A stretch of DNA of 64,000 nucleotides, taken from contig CM067533.1 in the NCBI GenBank assembly GCA_034509925.1, positions 2,990,535 through 3,054,534 on the forward strand, given 5' to 3'. Each line of letters opens with the position of its first letter. The first letter of the stretch is position 1. The stretch is from Hirudinaria manillensis (Eukaryota > Annelida > Clitellata > Hirudinida > Hirudinidae). Position numbers and translations under genes: made by a program. Shown piece by piece: positions 38,401 to 51,706 of this stretch. The notes under the pieces are model-generated. The model did not search any database and was not told where the DNA came from. It saw only the letters and a list, made by a program, of their open reading frames with translations.

Positions 38401-41400
38401 CGAATTAAAAGAAAAATCATGGTTTATCGTCAGGCAATGGTTACTTCACGCTACCAGTCGACCAGTCTTCAACCGTTTGTAAAACTTGAGAGACATCGGG
38501 AGCCAGAGAAGAGACGATGGCCGTGAAAACTCTCAATGGACTCCCATTTCGCAGAGTCGTCAAGGAATGTCAACGTTGAAGGTAGCGCCGATGTCGTATT
38601 TCGTTCAAGTGACAAGCAGACGATGCCGAAACTCGACCGAAGGGCAGTGGAGGGAGAGGAGAAGGGTGGATCTGCAGAGATTCGAAAGAAGATCAAAAGA
38701 GTCCTGGAAAATGTCGATTGAGTGATTCCGAGGTGAATGTAGATCTTTCAGTCAAAGCTTCTTCTTTCTGGAAAGGCTAATGTTTCAGAAATTTTCTGAA
38801 ACTTTTCCACTCCATTCAGACTTCTGTGACTGAGCACACGTTGATAAGACTACCTTGGGAATTGGATCCAACTATCCAACGGAGCGGTTCTCTATGAATA
38901 TTTTGCATTTTTCATTTCATTGAATTCGTCAGGAAATTGAAATCCAGCAGTTAATTGAAATATAAACTTTCCTAAAAGGTTTTGTCACACTAGTATCGTC
39001 AGAGAGGATGTATTTGACTGTTGTGCGCTTCTTAGTCCGACTGGTAGGTAGGCATTCATCGTTTCTCTCGATCTGCGTGGCCAGAACCTCTGTTGATACA
39101 AACGTCCGAGCAGCATGACTAACCTGCAACAAAGTAGAATTTATTGTTTGCACAACGGAAGTGACACAGGCGATTTATTTTTATCGTCTGACATTGGCGT
39201 CCGCACGCACGTCTGTCTTTCACGGAATAAAACGCAAACCTGTGCATTAAAAGAAATAACGAGAATCAAGCAGTAATGTTTCATCCTGTCAACAAAGAAC
39301 ATAAATCCTAGAAATAAGCTGTGCAAACTGCTATCTCTCCATCTGAGCACGTTGCTTGTAAATCGTCCCAAGCGATCGAACGTGTCTCCTACAAGGAATC
39401 GGCCATGAGGAAGATTGATCCACGGAATGGCACCTAACAATGAGATTGAATTCTCAACGTTCGATTTCAAATTCTGCCACTAGTTTGTCTAGTTGGTGCA
39501 AAGCACGGAGCCTGTGTTTCGCTTTATTAAAAAGTCGTCGAAAAACTCGGACGACGATCCTCGAACGACGGGGAAACCAGTGTCCCAGACGGACGGATTA
39601 TCGAGGGTCATAAAATTTGTTTGTCTTCGCACGAAGACGCGCTCTGCTACTGTCTCTCATTTCTACGTCCATTAAAATCGACCGAAAATAAAAATCACCA
39701 AAACAAAAACAGATGCTGCCTTGACTCGTGACATTCGCATCGGACTCTGGAAGGGGACTTCATTAGCAGAGCCGAGAACAATGAATGACGAGAGCAGCCC
39801 ACATTCGTTCGAGTTATTTTTTCCGGGAATTCTTCGGATTTCTGGTGTCTTCTTACAGAGACGTGAATTTATGTTGTGACGGAACAAAGCTTATTAGCGC
39901 ACGCTCGCTCATTTAAACATCCTTTGCGCCGGAAATTTTCCATCCCGAGGCTATGATATTCGAGTGTAGCGAGTCCACAGCGTAACTCGATATGACAAAC
40001 ATCTTCGCGTTTTTTGAATGGGCGCACAACTAGGTACTAGGGAGACAATTGATAGATCCAGGTGAGTGGTGCTTCCTTGGTTGGGGACGAACAGGCCACC
40101 AAACAACCCTCCCAAAGCCGTACAAGTGCTAAGAACATCGGAGATGCAAACCGCATGCAAATGAGTTTAAAAAGAGTATCCTCGTTTATGCCCATTAATC
40201 ATGAATGCGATAAAAATGATTGAGCAGGGGCAAATGAGCACACAATTCGAAGCACCTCGAAAGAGCCATCATCGTCGTCGTGGTCGTCGAAATCCTTTCA
40301 CCTTCCTTTCAGTCCTTCTTCTTGGGGAATTATTTCTGTAAAATAATTTGTCATGCACCCCCTACGATCCATTGCCAAGGCGAGTGTGCGGATCGACCCG
40401 TAGCGAGGATTCCACCGGAGCCTATCACGGGGCGATAAAAGATATCACGGCCTCTTACGCTGGACGGCACTCTTCGTCCTACGAGCAGAAGGAATTATCT
40501 TTCATTCGACGCCTCGAGCACGCCCCCTTTTCATAAAGCAATTAAATTCTAAAACGTTCCACAAAAGAGATGCTCTGAATCGGCAAGGAATGAATTTGTG
40601 GGACTTAATTGTTCGGTCGCCGGGTTTGTTTTATGCGGCCGGCGACAAACAAGCCCTACTTGATGGACGAGCCACACTTGCCTAATGACCGACTCCACTC
40701 TGCAAATGATGATAAAACAACCGGGCCAATGTATGGAAGGGGAATTATGTATTCTTCTGACGTGTTTGATTAATTGCCTCCTCGTCTTCTTCGCGCGATG
40801 CTCACCGCCGGTTCCTTATTTGTGTTTATTTCACCAGGAGAGACGATAGCTCCGCAATCCTACGCCCGATCGGATGCCAATCTCTCCTTATCCCTGCATC
40901 CTTTCGTCGTCACGATGCTCTCCAAGTCCCAGCTCAAGAGGGCAGAAGTGGGCAAAGAGGTGAGCATGGAGTGCGAGTTCCACATGAAGGGCTACGAGGT
41001 CTTTTCCAATCCAATCATCTGGGAAAAGACTCAGCACTCGGAGAAGTCTAGGATCAACATCCAGGGCGTCATACAGCACCCGTTTGCTGCCTCTAAACGT
41101 TTCTCTCTGTCGTTTTCGGCCGGTCAGAGCAATTGCTACACCGTCAAGTTAGTTATAAAAGGTGAGACTGGAGTTCGAAAACAAACATTTGCTTTGCGCC
41201 GATCAAGTGTCGAACGGCTTTTGAACAAGTAGACAAAGAACCATCTTTTGTCGATCATCATCATCATCGTCATCATCATTTACCACGACAAAGCACACTG
41301 CCTCCCCTAATTTCACTTCTCTAAGCACTGCAACTATCAACTGCCATTATCAATAAATGATAATTTGTGATAAAGCTGTAAAATTATAGTGGCATGATTT

Positions 41401-44400
41401 ATGCATAAATTTCAGACGTCAGACTAGAAGATGCCGGCAACTACACTTGTGAGGTGAGGGGGAAGCGATCCACGGTCCTCAATCACGTCACACACGCTCT
41501 CAACGTGGACGGTCGGTTGAATGGAAGGCAATGGTCATTGTTATCGTCGAATTGTCGTCATTTTGCAGCAGAAAAATGATTCATATTTCCTCGTAACTCT
41601 TTTAAGAGACTGATTTTCCCTCTTTAATTCTCCTCGTCTGACAAAATCTCCGCTCGTGCGCCTTGAAAATAAGGTTCTTTCCATGCAAACCCGTTGATCA
41701 AAAGTGGATGCGTTTTTAAAAAAAAAAAAAGTGGATGCGATTTTCATTATCGTAAAGATGGAAAGAAAAACGATGGAAGGATGATCAAAGGAGTTTTAGA
41801 GAGCGATGCATTAAAGGAAGACGTGCGCTCTTTGATGCCATCACGAATTAGCATGTGTTACTTTCATTCGGAGATGCACCAGGAAAGCACTTGCCAAACT
41901 CCATTCTTGGCAAGTCTCGAGTTTATGAGCGGTCTATTAACCCCACTTGAGAAATTCTTCGTTCTTTATTCTTCAATCTTTTCTTCACTCTATAGTTAAT
42001 TGATTTACTAGTGACTCTTTGATCCTAAAACAGGAGTCGTGTACTCTTTGAGAATCACGACGACGACGTCCAACCAAGGAAGCAACGATACGAACCAGCC
42101 TTCCTCCATAACCGTGACGGAGAACGAGGCCAAGATATTTCAGTGCATTTCCAATACCACGTGTCCAGCTCCACCCGTGACCTTTCACCTAGGCAAATTT
42201 GACCTCTCGTCGGCACCTCAGTGGAGCCAAGTGAGTTCATCCTTTTTAGACCACGAGCGGGCTTAAAGGGATGACCTTCAGTTTCAGTGGTAGCCCGCCC
42301 TTGTGTCCTCGCATTTATAAGCAAAGGAGATTGACTCGCAAAATATTGGCGACATGAAAAATTCGAAGCGGAAAGCTAAATGACGTTGAAATTGTGGTCC
42401 GTGAAAAATAGGAGGACGTAAAATTCCGTTGGAAAATTTTTTTTTATAAATGAATGCAAGCGGATGTTGTAATGTTTGTCTTGGGCGGATGAATAAAAGC
42501 TGGATATGCATTCAATAATTCCTTTCCACTTGTATTTTAAACTTATGCTAAACTTCACTAAATAAAAACCCCGAACTGTAGAATTTAATTTTAAATAATT
42601 TAATTTATTTCTGCAAATAATTCAATTATTGTTTAATTAGTTTACCTATTTCACTTAAATATTTAAGCCGTAAACGTATCTGGACGATAATTGAGACATT
42701 ACAAGACGGTAAGAGTTACCGAATAATGCCATTTCATGGTTGCTTCTTTCACTCGAGTTTCTATTTCACGGGTGAAGTTCTGGCAAACAACTGTTTCATC
42801 AGTTTTATCAGCTTTTCATGAAGACAACCCAGTAACTCGCTTTGTACGAGTTACTCTGGCATTTCAAGATTTCTTAGATTCGGTATTTAAAAATACTAAT
42901 TTTATCGCAACATTATGTATGCTGATAAGGATAATACATGTTGAGGTCTTAAGATACACAACCTGGGGAGCATCTCTTCCATATTTTCTGCTCATTCGAG
43001 TGGTTTTATTGATAAGAAGTTCATTAAAGTATCCTCCGTGTAATTATTATTCTGCAAAGCTAAATTAGTACACGATAAATGTCCACTCGCGGGATGGAAC
43101 GGGAAAGATTTATCATTTCTGTCCATCACAGCCCTAGCAGAAGAAATAATCAGCAATATCTTGGACACTGTTCTCAGCCGGATAATTAAGAGGCGAAATC
43201 TCAATTTATGTTGGAAACAACAAAAAAAATATCTTTTTATTAAAAATAAGATATTCCTGATTTATTTTTATGTTTTCTTTTTGTGATAGAATCTAAGAAA
43301 TATAATCCGTTTTTAAAAAAATAAAAGTTGAATTCGTTGTTTTTGACTTAAATCTAAATCGTTAGAAAGATATCTTTCAATATATTAAGTTAATTAACTA
43401 GCTCCTTCAATCAATTGAACTTGATGTTCAATGTACTCATAAACACGCACACACACATCCACGCACGTACGCTTGCACGTACGCACGCAACGTGTGCTCG
43501 TGGAACTGTGACGTCATCCACGTCGCAGGAAACGACTTCCATGTCCGGAACGCCGGGTCTGAGGATCATGTTCTGCTCCGTAACAAGATGGCTGAAACTG
43601 ACGCTCAGAGAAAGGGACGACCAAAAGGTCCTCAAATGTTCGGTCGAGCAGCCAGGGATGCACCAAACAAACTGGACTCAACTCCTCATCAACGTCCAAT
43701 GTTAGTCTGAAATTCGCCTCGCTGTGTTGTTGTTTCTATTGGGTCTCCTTTCTATTTTATTCTTGCTTTTCTTAATTCTAGTTAATTTGAGCCGGACCCG
43801 ATGCGAGCATTCCACGTCTGACAAAAGGCGTGATGCTTCTCGATCTAATCACAGAGTCTATGTTTTTATTTCTCTTAAGCTCCGTGATGGTTAATTATCG
43901 AGATTCCCGTGTGGAATTTCAAACGAATAAATGACTCTACGACGACACAAAACACAAAAAAAAAAGCGGAAAGAAAAGAAAGGAACATTCCTTTCTCCAT
44001 CAGACCTCCTTCTCCTCATTATGTAATGTCGTAATTTTCGATTCTAATATTATTAGAATAATATCTCCTGGCGTATAATGCTCGCGACATCATCGCACGG
44101 CTAAAAACGACCGGTCGTTCGTCTGGCACAAAGCCGCGGGTAAATAAAAACGGTTTAATTTCCTGTCATCAACGGAACAGATGCTCCGATAATCCAATGC
44201 GAACCGGCAACGGCCCGGTTGGGGGACATCAACGTGACACTGGAATGCTCGGTCCGGGCCCGGCCCGACCTCGGCACCCTCTATTGGGTCATCGATTCGA
44301 ATGGCACGACCATGACGAGCAACGAGAGGAACAATGACTACACCATTCTCGTCAGGGTTGGACTTTGACCTTTTCGATTAACCTATGAACCTTGACATCC

Positions 44401-46208
44401 GATGATAATTGAAAAGCTGTATAACTTCAATACGAGCTCCCTGTCCGATTTTGAATGATAAATGGTTTGATTTTTCAGCGACATTTAACGTTGCAGAGTA
44501 TTCAAACGATGGAAAATAATTATATTTATATTCATATTATAAGAAATATTTGTTCAAATATAATAGTTTTTAAAAGAAAGTCTTTTCGTCGAAGCCAAAT
44601 ATTAAGTAATAATTAAGAATTAATATTTTCAAAAAGTTTTACAACTTAATGCTATTCGTAACGTGCCCCGTACGTAACAACATCAACAAACACACCTAAC
44701 CCCCTACCCATGGACCCTAAACGGACATCCCTAGCAACGCCTTCGAGATTGGAAAGTGACTTCCGGTTCCATTTAAACATTCGAACATCGTCGGTAACCA
44801 TTGGCAACCATTGGTCCGCGTAAAATTCTCTTTCCTTAATTTCGAGGAATTTTCTTCATTTATCGCACCAAATGCACAGCAAGTCGTTGCAGGAGCAACA
44901 ACAACAACAACAATGACAACAAAGACAACAAAAGACAGCAAACAACAACAACGACAAACAACAACAGGACGACAAAATAATTCAAACAACCCTCCTTCCC
45001 CTTTCCCCTCTTTCCATTGTTCAGAGTGTCCTGAATTTTGAAATTTATGAGTATTTGCATTTGTGTTGTACGACTTGAAGATATTTAATTATCGCATTAT
45101 TATTATTATTATTATTGCTATTATTATTATTATTATTTCTTTTTTTTTATTATCTTTAAATTATTTAATTAAACGAAGATCGAATTGCATGGCATATTAA
45201 TAAAAGATCGGCATTACATCAAACACGTCAGAGTTTCCACGATGACTAGGATGATGATGATGATGGTAGTGATGATGATAACGATGACGATGAAGACGTG
45301 TACGAGACGCTGCTGGGATGTTATTAATATTATTATTATTAATATTATTATTATTTAAACTTATTATCAATTAATTAATAAATGTCAGTAATATTTAATC
45401 GATATGAGTTTGATTATAGCCTGTCATGATAACCATTACATATGTAATAGTCCCAATGCCAATGCTTTTCAGCAATCACAAAACATCAATGAAATCAATG
45501 TCGCATCACGTGTACGTGTACGTGCGTTTATGTGTACGTGTGTACGTGCACATGTACTTCTGCAAATGACAAGAGACGTCAATTGAAACATGTTGCCACC
45601 CAGTAAAGTTGTAAAAAAAATTAAAAACAGGTGAGGGATGACAACGTTCTAGTCATTCAGTTAATTCTGGCGTACGTCAGACACAACTCGTTCCGAAAAT
45701 ATCACATCGAAGCCAGAAATGCCATCGGGTCCAGTAACAGCTCGGTCCTACTTGGTCAGCATTAAATATTTACCTTATTTGTTCTAAATGTGTGAACTTA
45801 AATTTTGTGCAGCTTAACGGTTTTGTTGTTTTTTGTTTCTTAACTTATTTTCTCTTAAATCCACTTTTAAAAAATACCATTCCTTAAAAAAAAAATAATA
45901 TTTTTAAAGCTATTCCAAAATTGGCTTTGAAAATTTTACCGACACCGGTGAGATTAAATAAACAGTCGTTCGCAGAAAGATACCCATCGTACGGTTTGCC
46001 CCCTCAATCCAGCAACCCCTACAAGAGCCCCATGGTGCAGACTCCTTCGTCCAGGCTCTTCAACAACAGACACAACGAACGATACTCCAAGTTCAGAATT
46101 CCCTCCTCTGCACCTGACAGACTCGAGCATGTCGTCCTACTCGTTGCACTTTCAATCCATGCACTGACTACTGCCGGCTACGACGCGTACGGCTCAGTCT
46201 ATTTGTAA
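32311..46208 (+). CDS. Three-immunoglobulin-domain secreted or membrane-anchored protein
   Basis: Exons 32311-32374, 40838-41161, 41416-41511, 42034-42230, 43529-43700, 44181-44356, 45631-45754 and 45910-46208 join in phase to 483 residues. Exon 1 encodes a signal peptide (MRERGALFFVLLSNFCTGAL). Ig1 spans exons 2-3 (VSMECEF...IIWEK...DVRLEDAGNYTCEV), Ig2 exons 4-5 (KIFQCIS...VLKCSVEQ...LLINVQ), Ig3 exons 6-7 (YAPIIQCEP...VTLECSV...LYWVI...YHIEARNAIG). Ig3 lacks the second disulfide Cys. A basic, Pro/Ser-rich stretch follows, then a C-terminal hydrophobic run (HVVLLVALSIHALTTAG) with about 10 residues after it, which could be a GPI-attachment signal or a single membrane pass. Cell-surface recognition or adhesion is inferred from the Ig architecture; no specific family could be named. 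Intron 1 is about 8.5 kb. The acceptor at 45909 is weak. The frame stays open upstream of 32311 to 31876, so a longer N-terminus is conceivable but would bury the signal peptide. Confidence 0.88.
33535..33905. repeat. 24-bp minisatellite built of two 12-mers
   Basis: About 31 units of two 12-mers, CTTGACTTGAGT and CTTGACTTCAAT, mostly alternating so that the higher-order unit is 24 bp. Because 12 is a multiple of three and the unit lacks stops in some frames, both strands stay open, giving Asp/Leu/Asn-rich or Arg/Lys/Ser-rich imaginary peptides. It is intronic to the Ig gene. Confidence 0.95.
34803..34862. repeat. Interstitial telomere-like (CCCTAA)n tract
   Basis: About 60 bp of CCCTAA, CCCCAA and TCCTAA variants, including consecutive CCCTAA units, in the first intron of the Ig gene. 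TTAGGG is the usual metazoan telomere repeat, so this is a degenerate internal copy. Confidence 0.8.
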
Positions 46209-46542
46209 ACAATTATGCAACCTTTTAAGCTCACCATGGCAACGGTTCACCAATCAAGAGCTCAGTCACAACTTCCAGCGTATATTTTTGTAAAAAAATT
46301 TTTGTTTTCTCTCGCCGACAAAGCGCCTCATGTTATAACGCAAAACGGACTTCAAATACTAGATTAAAAGATTATAAAGTCTAACTAAACGCCTATTAAT
46401 TCATTGAATTAACTGAATCAACCAGCTTCTTATCGTTCAAACGAACCGTGCATCGTTTTAGAAGCATCTCGTCGTTTCGAACGAAGATTGTAGACTTTGG
46501 AAGCGTTCTCAATGTTTTGAATTAAGATCCTTAGGAAGATTT

Positions 46543-49500
46543 TTAATTTGAGAAATAGTCCGAGATCAAACGTTCTGCATCGCCTCTCTTTAATAAAGAA
46601 CCGGCTTTGCCTTGAAATTTGGAACCCTTGCCCGCACCTCTGCCCTCCAGCAGTTCCGCGACTCTGTTTTAGATATTAAAACCACGCTTAACAACCTGCA
46701 CTAAAAACAATGCAACGTACTTGAAATAATGTTGGACTACAAATTAAAAATTAACCAAAAAATTATTCCAAAACATCGTCAAAGGAATTTTAAAAGCAAA
46801 TGTCTAAAACCAAAACAAAAGTTGCTTGCAACATGCAAATACAATTTCATTAACTAAGAATTAATTAATTAATTAATGAAGAATTTAATTCGATGAAGTA
46901 TGAAAAAAATTTAAACAGACTTCGTTCCCAGCTCTTTCACGTCTTCGGGTTTTCCCGACACGAGGAACAGACCCGATCCTCTGTCGTCTCCGGTCGTGAG
47001 GAAGAGGAAAACGTCCTGAGGAAATGACGTCAAATAAACTAAAATTAGATTTATGCAAATCAAAATTTATTACGAATAAGTTAAAAGCATCAGGGGAAGA
47101 CCATCGTAGTATTTCCAAAACTCAATTTCTAAAAATTGCCTTGAGGCGTCTACTAGGTAAAGTAAGTAGCAAATAGAATTAAATGCAAATCATAATTTAT
47201 TATTAATTTATTTATTATTATTTATAAGTTAAAAGCATCGGGGAAAGACCATTGTAGCACTTTCATGGCTCAATTTCTAAAATTAACTTGAGGTGCCTAC
47301 TCAATAAAGTAAGTGGCAAATCAAACTAGTTGCAAATCAGAACTGAACAAGGATCCGTTGGAAGAAAGGAAAAAAAATTTGTAATTTATTTCTCAGCTCG
47401 GAGCACAAACCTCCCCGACTTCGTTGGAGATGATGTTCATAAATTCATTGTCTCCTTCCTTCCTGGAAGAATAAACATGTGTAACGTGTGTCGCATTTAC
47501 TGTGTGTTTGTTTGTTGTTGTTGTTGTTCTTTATATAATCATTGTTATTAAGACTCTGTTAAGCTCACACTGAAACACTCTCATTAGCATCATCATCAGT
47601 ATCATCATCATCATCATCATCATTGCGACTGAGGCAAAGTCAGTCAATGACTCAGTGACTATCAACAATTGAAAAGTTCTAAATGTTGTTGCTGTTGTTG
47701 TGATTACATAACACATCGTTCTCACTTGTGCAGGGAAAAGTACTTTGGTCTGTCGATCATCGTCTTCAACCTGTTTGCCTCGAACGTTGCGACTTCTCTG
47801 AGCAGAGTAAGAGAATTCTGAAAGTTTTCAAAGAAGATTTCAATTTGTGAGTGGTGGATGTTCTTAATTCACCCATCAACTTCAATGATATTTTGTTCGT
47901 ATCCGTCCTGGATTTCAGTCGTTGATAGTCATGTTGTGAGTCATCATTGTTTGAGTTTGCCTCAATTGCAATGATGATGATGATGCTGATGCTGATACTG
48001 ATGATGGTGGTGTCAATGAGAGTGTTTTAGATGAATTATTTATGGGATTTCTTATGAGTAGCATGTTTAGCTTCTTGCAGTTTGATCATTAATATTGGTT
48101 TTTCAAGATTGATAATTAAACAAACCATTGTCCGAACAAACCATTTACCTTCTGAGCAATTTTTAGAGAAGTTTGCACTTTTTGGAGCAGATTGACATGG
48201 TCATCTGGATGTCCTCTTTTGAAACAAATGTGAACAAATTTTAATTAATTTATTTATTTTTAATTATTTATTTGTTCCAATGTCAAGGCCAAAGAGTAAT
48301 GAGTTCTGGTAGTTATCACATTACATTCATAAAATGAACAAATCATGGACAGAAAACTGTTATGGACTATTGAAAGCTCAAACAAAGCACAGCTTTAAGT
48401 TCTAACATTATTCAATGTAATTATTCATAATTATGAATCAAATTTGGCAACATTATTCTAGAAATTAGTTAACCAAGTTTTACATAAACACTTGGACGTC
48501 CATCTGCTATCAAATGAACACATCATTCAACAAGTCTGTTACATTAATTATCATAATTAATATCAATATTAATTAATCACTACAATTATGTTACATTAAA
48601 TTCTGTGCCTTGAATTGCTTCTCCAATTTGAGCACCAAAAATTAATCAACGAGGCACATTTTGCAACTTCAAAACTTACTTCAACAACGATGTCAACATT
48701 TTTTCCTTTTCATGGAGATTGGAAACGTATTTTAATATCCTCTCGCCAACTATGAACGTCAGGTTCACCTTTCCTTTCTTACCCTTTTCAACTCCCAGCA
48801 ACTTTATGGCCTACAAAGTAGCAAAATAAATCATTAAATCAAATTAAATATGCTTGTGATGTTTTCATTTTAGATGTTGTTGTTGAGTCAATAGAAGACA
48901 AAAAATACTGAGAAACTCAAAGTCGTGGCAATAAAATTAACTAAAAATCGATTCATACCAATAAATCAATAAACCAATTTGTAAAAAAACTCATAAGTAT
49001 GCCTAAAGTTAACTTTAAAACATTGCAAAGTAGTTTGAAAATAATGCATTTGTCACAAGATGTTACAGTACTATGTATGTAGTCATAGCAATTAATAATG
49101 GTCAATGATTTGATATGTTTACATCTGTCTAAATTAATATTATGTTTACATCTGTCTAAATTAATACTATGTTTACATTCCTCTAGTCACTGAAGACTGT
49201 TCAGTAGTAACCATTTATATGGCTCAAGCATGATATACTTGAGTTTGCAATGGGACTGTTGCACTACAAAGTTTGGCCATACTGCACAGTATCGATGTCA
49301 ATGTCATACAAAGTGTGTATCACACAACTTGCCTGAAGGTGGCTGAGATTTGAAACATGAGTTCCACAACACAAGTTGATGTCAACCCCCTCGATTGTTA
49401 TCACCCTTATCGGACCTTCGTGGTCGTCCGGGAGTCCTCTGCATCCGATCTGCAAACAAAATCCATTCACAAGTTTTGAGTCCGCACATCTTTCGAGCTT

Positions 49501-51165
49501 TGATTTTTGTCTCAATAGTTAAGAAAACATTTGCCATTTTGATGCAATTAATATTTTTAATGCCATTGTTTATAATTATTTAATTAATATAAAATTATCT
49601 TAAAAAATAAATAAAATAGCAACACCATACAAACAGAGATATTAGGTATTTCAAAGAACATTGAATGCATAAAAGGAACAAAGACCTCTTCAACTTCTGG
49701 ACTTTCCTTGTCCTCAATGAACCTGCAGTGCATCGTGGTGGACTCCCTGATCTTTTCATTGGCAATCTTCTCCAATTCATTGACCTGCTCTGCTGTCATC
49801 TCAGGAGTGTTGAGCTCCACAAATGAAGTTCTTTCTCCAAGATTCCTGAATGTTGATATTTATTAATAGTTAATAAATAATTATTTAATAATAATAATAA
49901 TAGTAATAATAATATTAACATTAACTATAACACGATAACTATATTCACTAAGATCCACAACAAATAAAAAATCAAATTCATAAATCTTTCTTAAGAATTA
50001 TAACTTCTCCTCCACAAGAAAAATACGTAATTTTATATAATTAAAAATTATAAGTAATTGACAGTTGACAAGCGGTTACCAAGCCGTGGTGTCGAATCCG
50101 AACAAAGAAGTTGCGAGAGCCGATATGAGATGCTGTCCTGTTACAAAATATGCAACTCTATATTGTAAATTCAAGATTAAACTCACGTTCTGAGGATTAG
50201 AATGTTGCAAATTAATCAGATTAACCTTACGAATTAATCAATCAATTAATTAATAATAATAATTAATTAATAATATTAAACTTTAAAAAGATTAAACTAT
50301 TCCTAACCTGAGTGTTGCTGCATGTGGTCCCATCTTTTCTCCCAATCTATTTCAATGACAACTTCTTGACCAACACTCAGTTCTTTCTCAATAAAGTGAA
50401 CTGCCTCCATTCCCCTCCTGCTCACTTTTAGGACAGGAATTCCATTGAGCTTTGATGATCAACATTCAACCAATTATGGACAATATGGAAAACTAATAAT
50501 TTCAGAAACACCAACATTAAAGCTTGCTTATTAATTTTTTTTAAAATTGAAGATCTGTTTGAAAATATAAAACTTTCAAATTTCTTAAGTGACTGAAGAA
50601 TATCTAATATCTAGTTAAAGTAGCAATGGAACTTACAGTTCCTTGATCTGATGGCTGCATAAATTAAAAAAAAATTAGATGTTAGATTTGAATTCAATTA
50701 AAAATTCTTCAAATTAAAAGTTAAATACCTGTCCACCACCCTCAGGGAAGAGCACAGTATCATCCAAAATAACCTCAAATCCATTGATTTTAACTTTCTT
50801 TCCATCAATCAATACTTCCCTTGTGGCTTCATCACATGTTTTAACAGTAGAGATAAGCTAAAATAAAAACATGGGTAACATATAAAAGGCAATTCCTTCC
50901 TAAGCTGACTTTTTAGCCCCTAGGTTGCCATAGTGTTGTTTGAAAGTATTATTAATCAATAAAATATTACTGCAAAAGAATACTCATCATAAATAAACAT
51001 AAAATGGCTGTTTTCTTTACAATAGAAAAGGAGATGTTTAGCGATAAATGTAGTCTTAGAATAATTCCGGCAAAAGACGCACATCCATTGCGCTATGCTT
51101 AATGTTTAAAAATTCGAAATGTTTACTGTTTTTAAATAGCTATCTTTTTGACAAGCTAAGGCCAT
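46543..51165 (-). CDS. AARSD1: Alanyl-tRNA editing protein Aarsd1
   Basis: Freestanding AlaX-type editing protein that hydrolyses Ser mis-attached to tRNA-Ala. Exons (minus): 51165-51127, 50857-50729, 50654-50637, 50449-50308, 50137-50080, 49845-49686, 49449-49333, 48810-48680, 48215-48149, 47817-47726, 47462-47411, 47015-46921, 46663-46543; all phases close to 406 residues, close to the mammalian length. The start MALACQKDSYLKT matches the family N-terminus. The zinc-binding motifs are intact: HMQQHSGQH (from residue 104) and CCGTH (209-213), with GLPDDHEGPIRV between them, and the C-terminal part carries EGDNEFMNIISNE and GRGAGKGSKFQGKAG. The third exon is only 18 bp. The intron after 49333 uses a GC donor (CAG|GCAAGT). 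The gene is convergent with the Ig gene, 334 bp apart. Confidence 0.95.
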
Positions 51166-51706
51166 GCCGGCTTTCTAGCAGTAGAAGAGTTGCGCCTAGG
51201 TACCAAAAACAACTGATTAAAAGTTAAATTGCTTATGAGCATTATTTATTTTTGGCATGCAACGTTGCTGTTCATTAAATTAATTTATTTTTATAGTAAA
51301 TTTTATTGAGTTTAATTGAAACTTAACAAAGTAAGCAAAGCACGACCTTTGAAATAATTCAGGAATCATCTTTAATGAAGCGTGCTTAGACACAAGCTCA
51401 ATCTTTGGCCGGAGAAATTTTTTAGCAAGGCTTCAATCTTCAATTGAAAAGTTGAACTGGCCTGCCCTGGTCGCCAAATTCTAGTTATTGAATCTAGTCC
51501 ACCGCTTGTCCCCCCCCCCTAGATCTAGATCCGTCAATGCCAGGTTTCAAGGCCAGAGACTTAATAAGATTTGGCACTACCTCAGATCGAATCGCACCGA
51601 ATTATCAAATTTATAACGAATCATTTGAATAAACAAAAATTAAACCAAGCTTTAGAAAAACACATTTAATATCAAAATTATTATAAAATATGCTCTAAGT
51701 AAAAAA

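Larger units (their letters stand above)
32375..40837 (+). other. Large first intron of the Ig gene
   Basis: 8.5-kb intron bounded by A|GTGAGT and CCAG|GAG. It contains the 24-bp minisatellite, the telomere-like tract, AAT/ATT-rich stretches near 34.2-34.5 and 35.4-35.6 kb, and GGT- and GAT-rich runs at 37.0 and 38.0-38.2 kb. No separate gene could be supported inside it. Confidence 0.7.
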
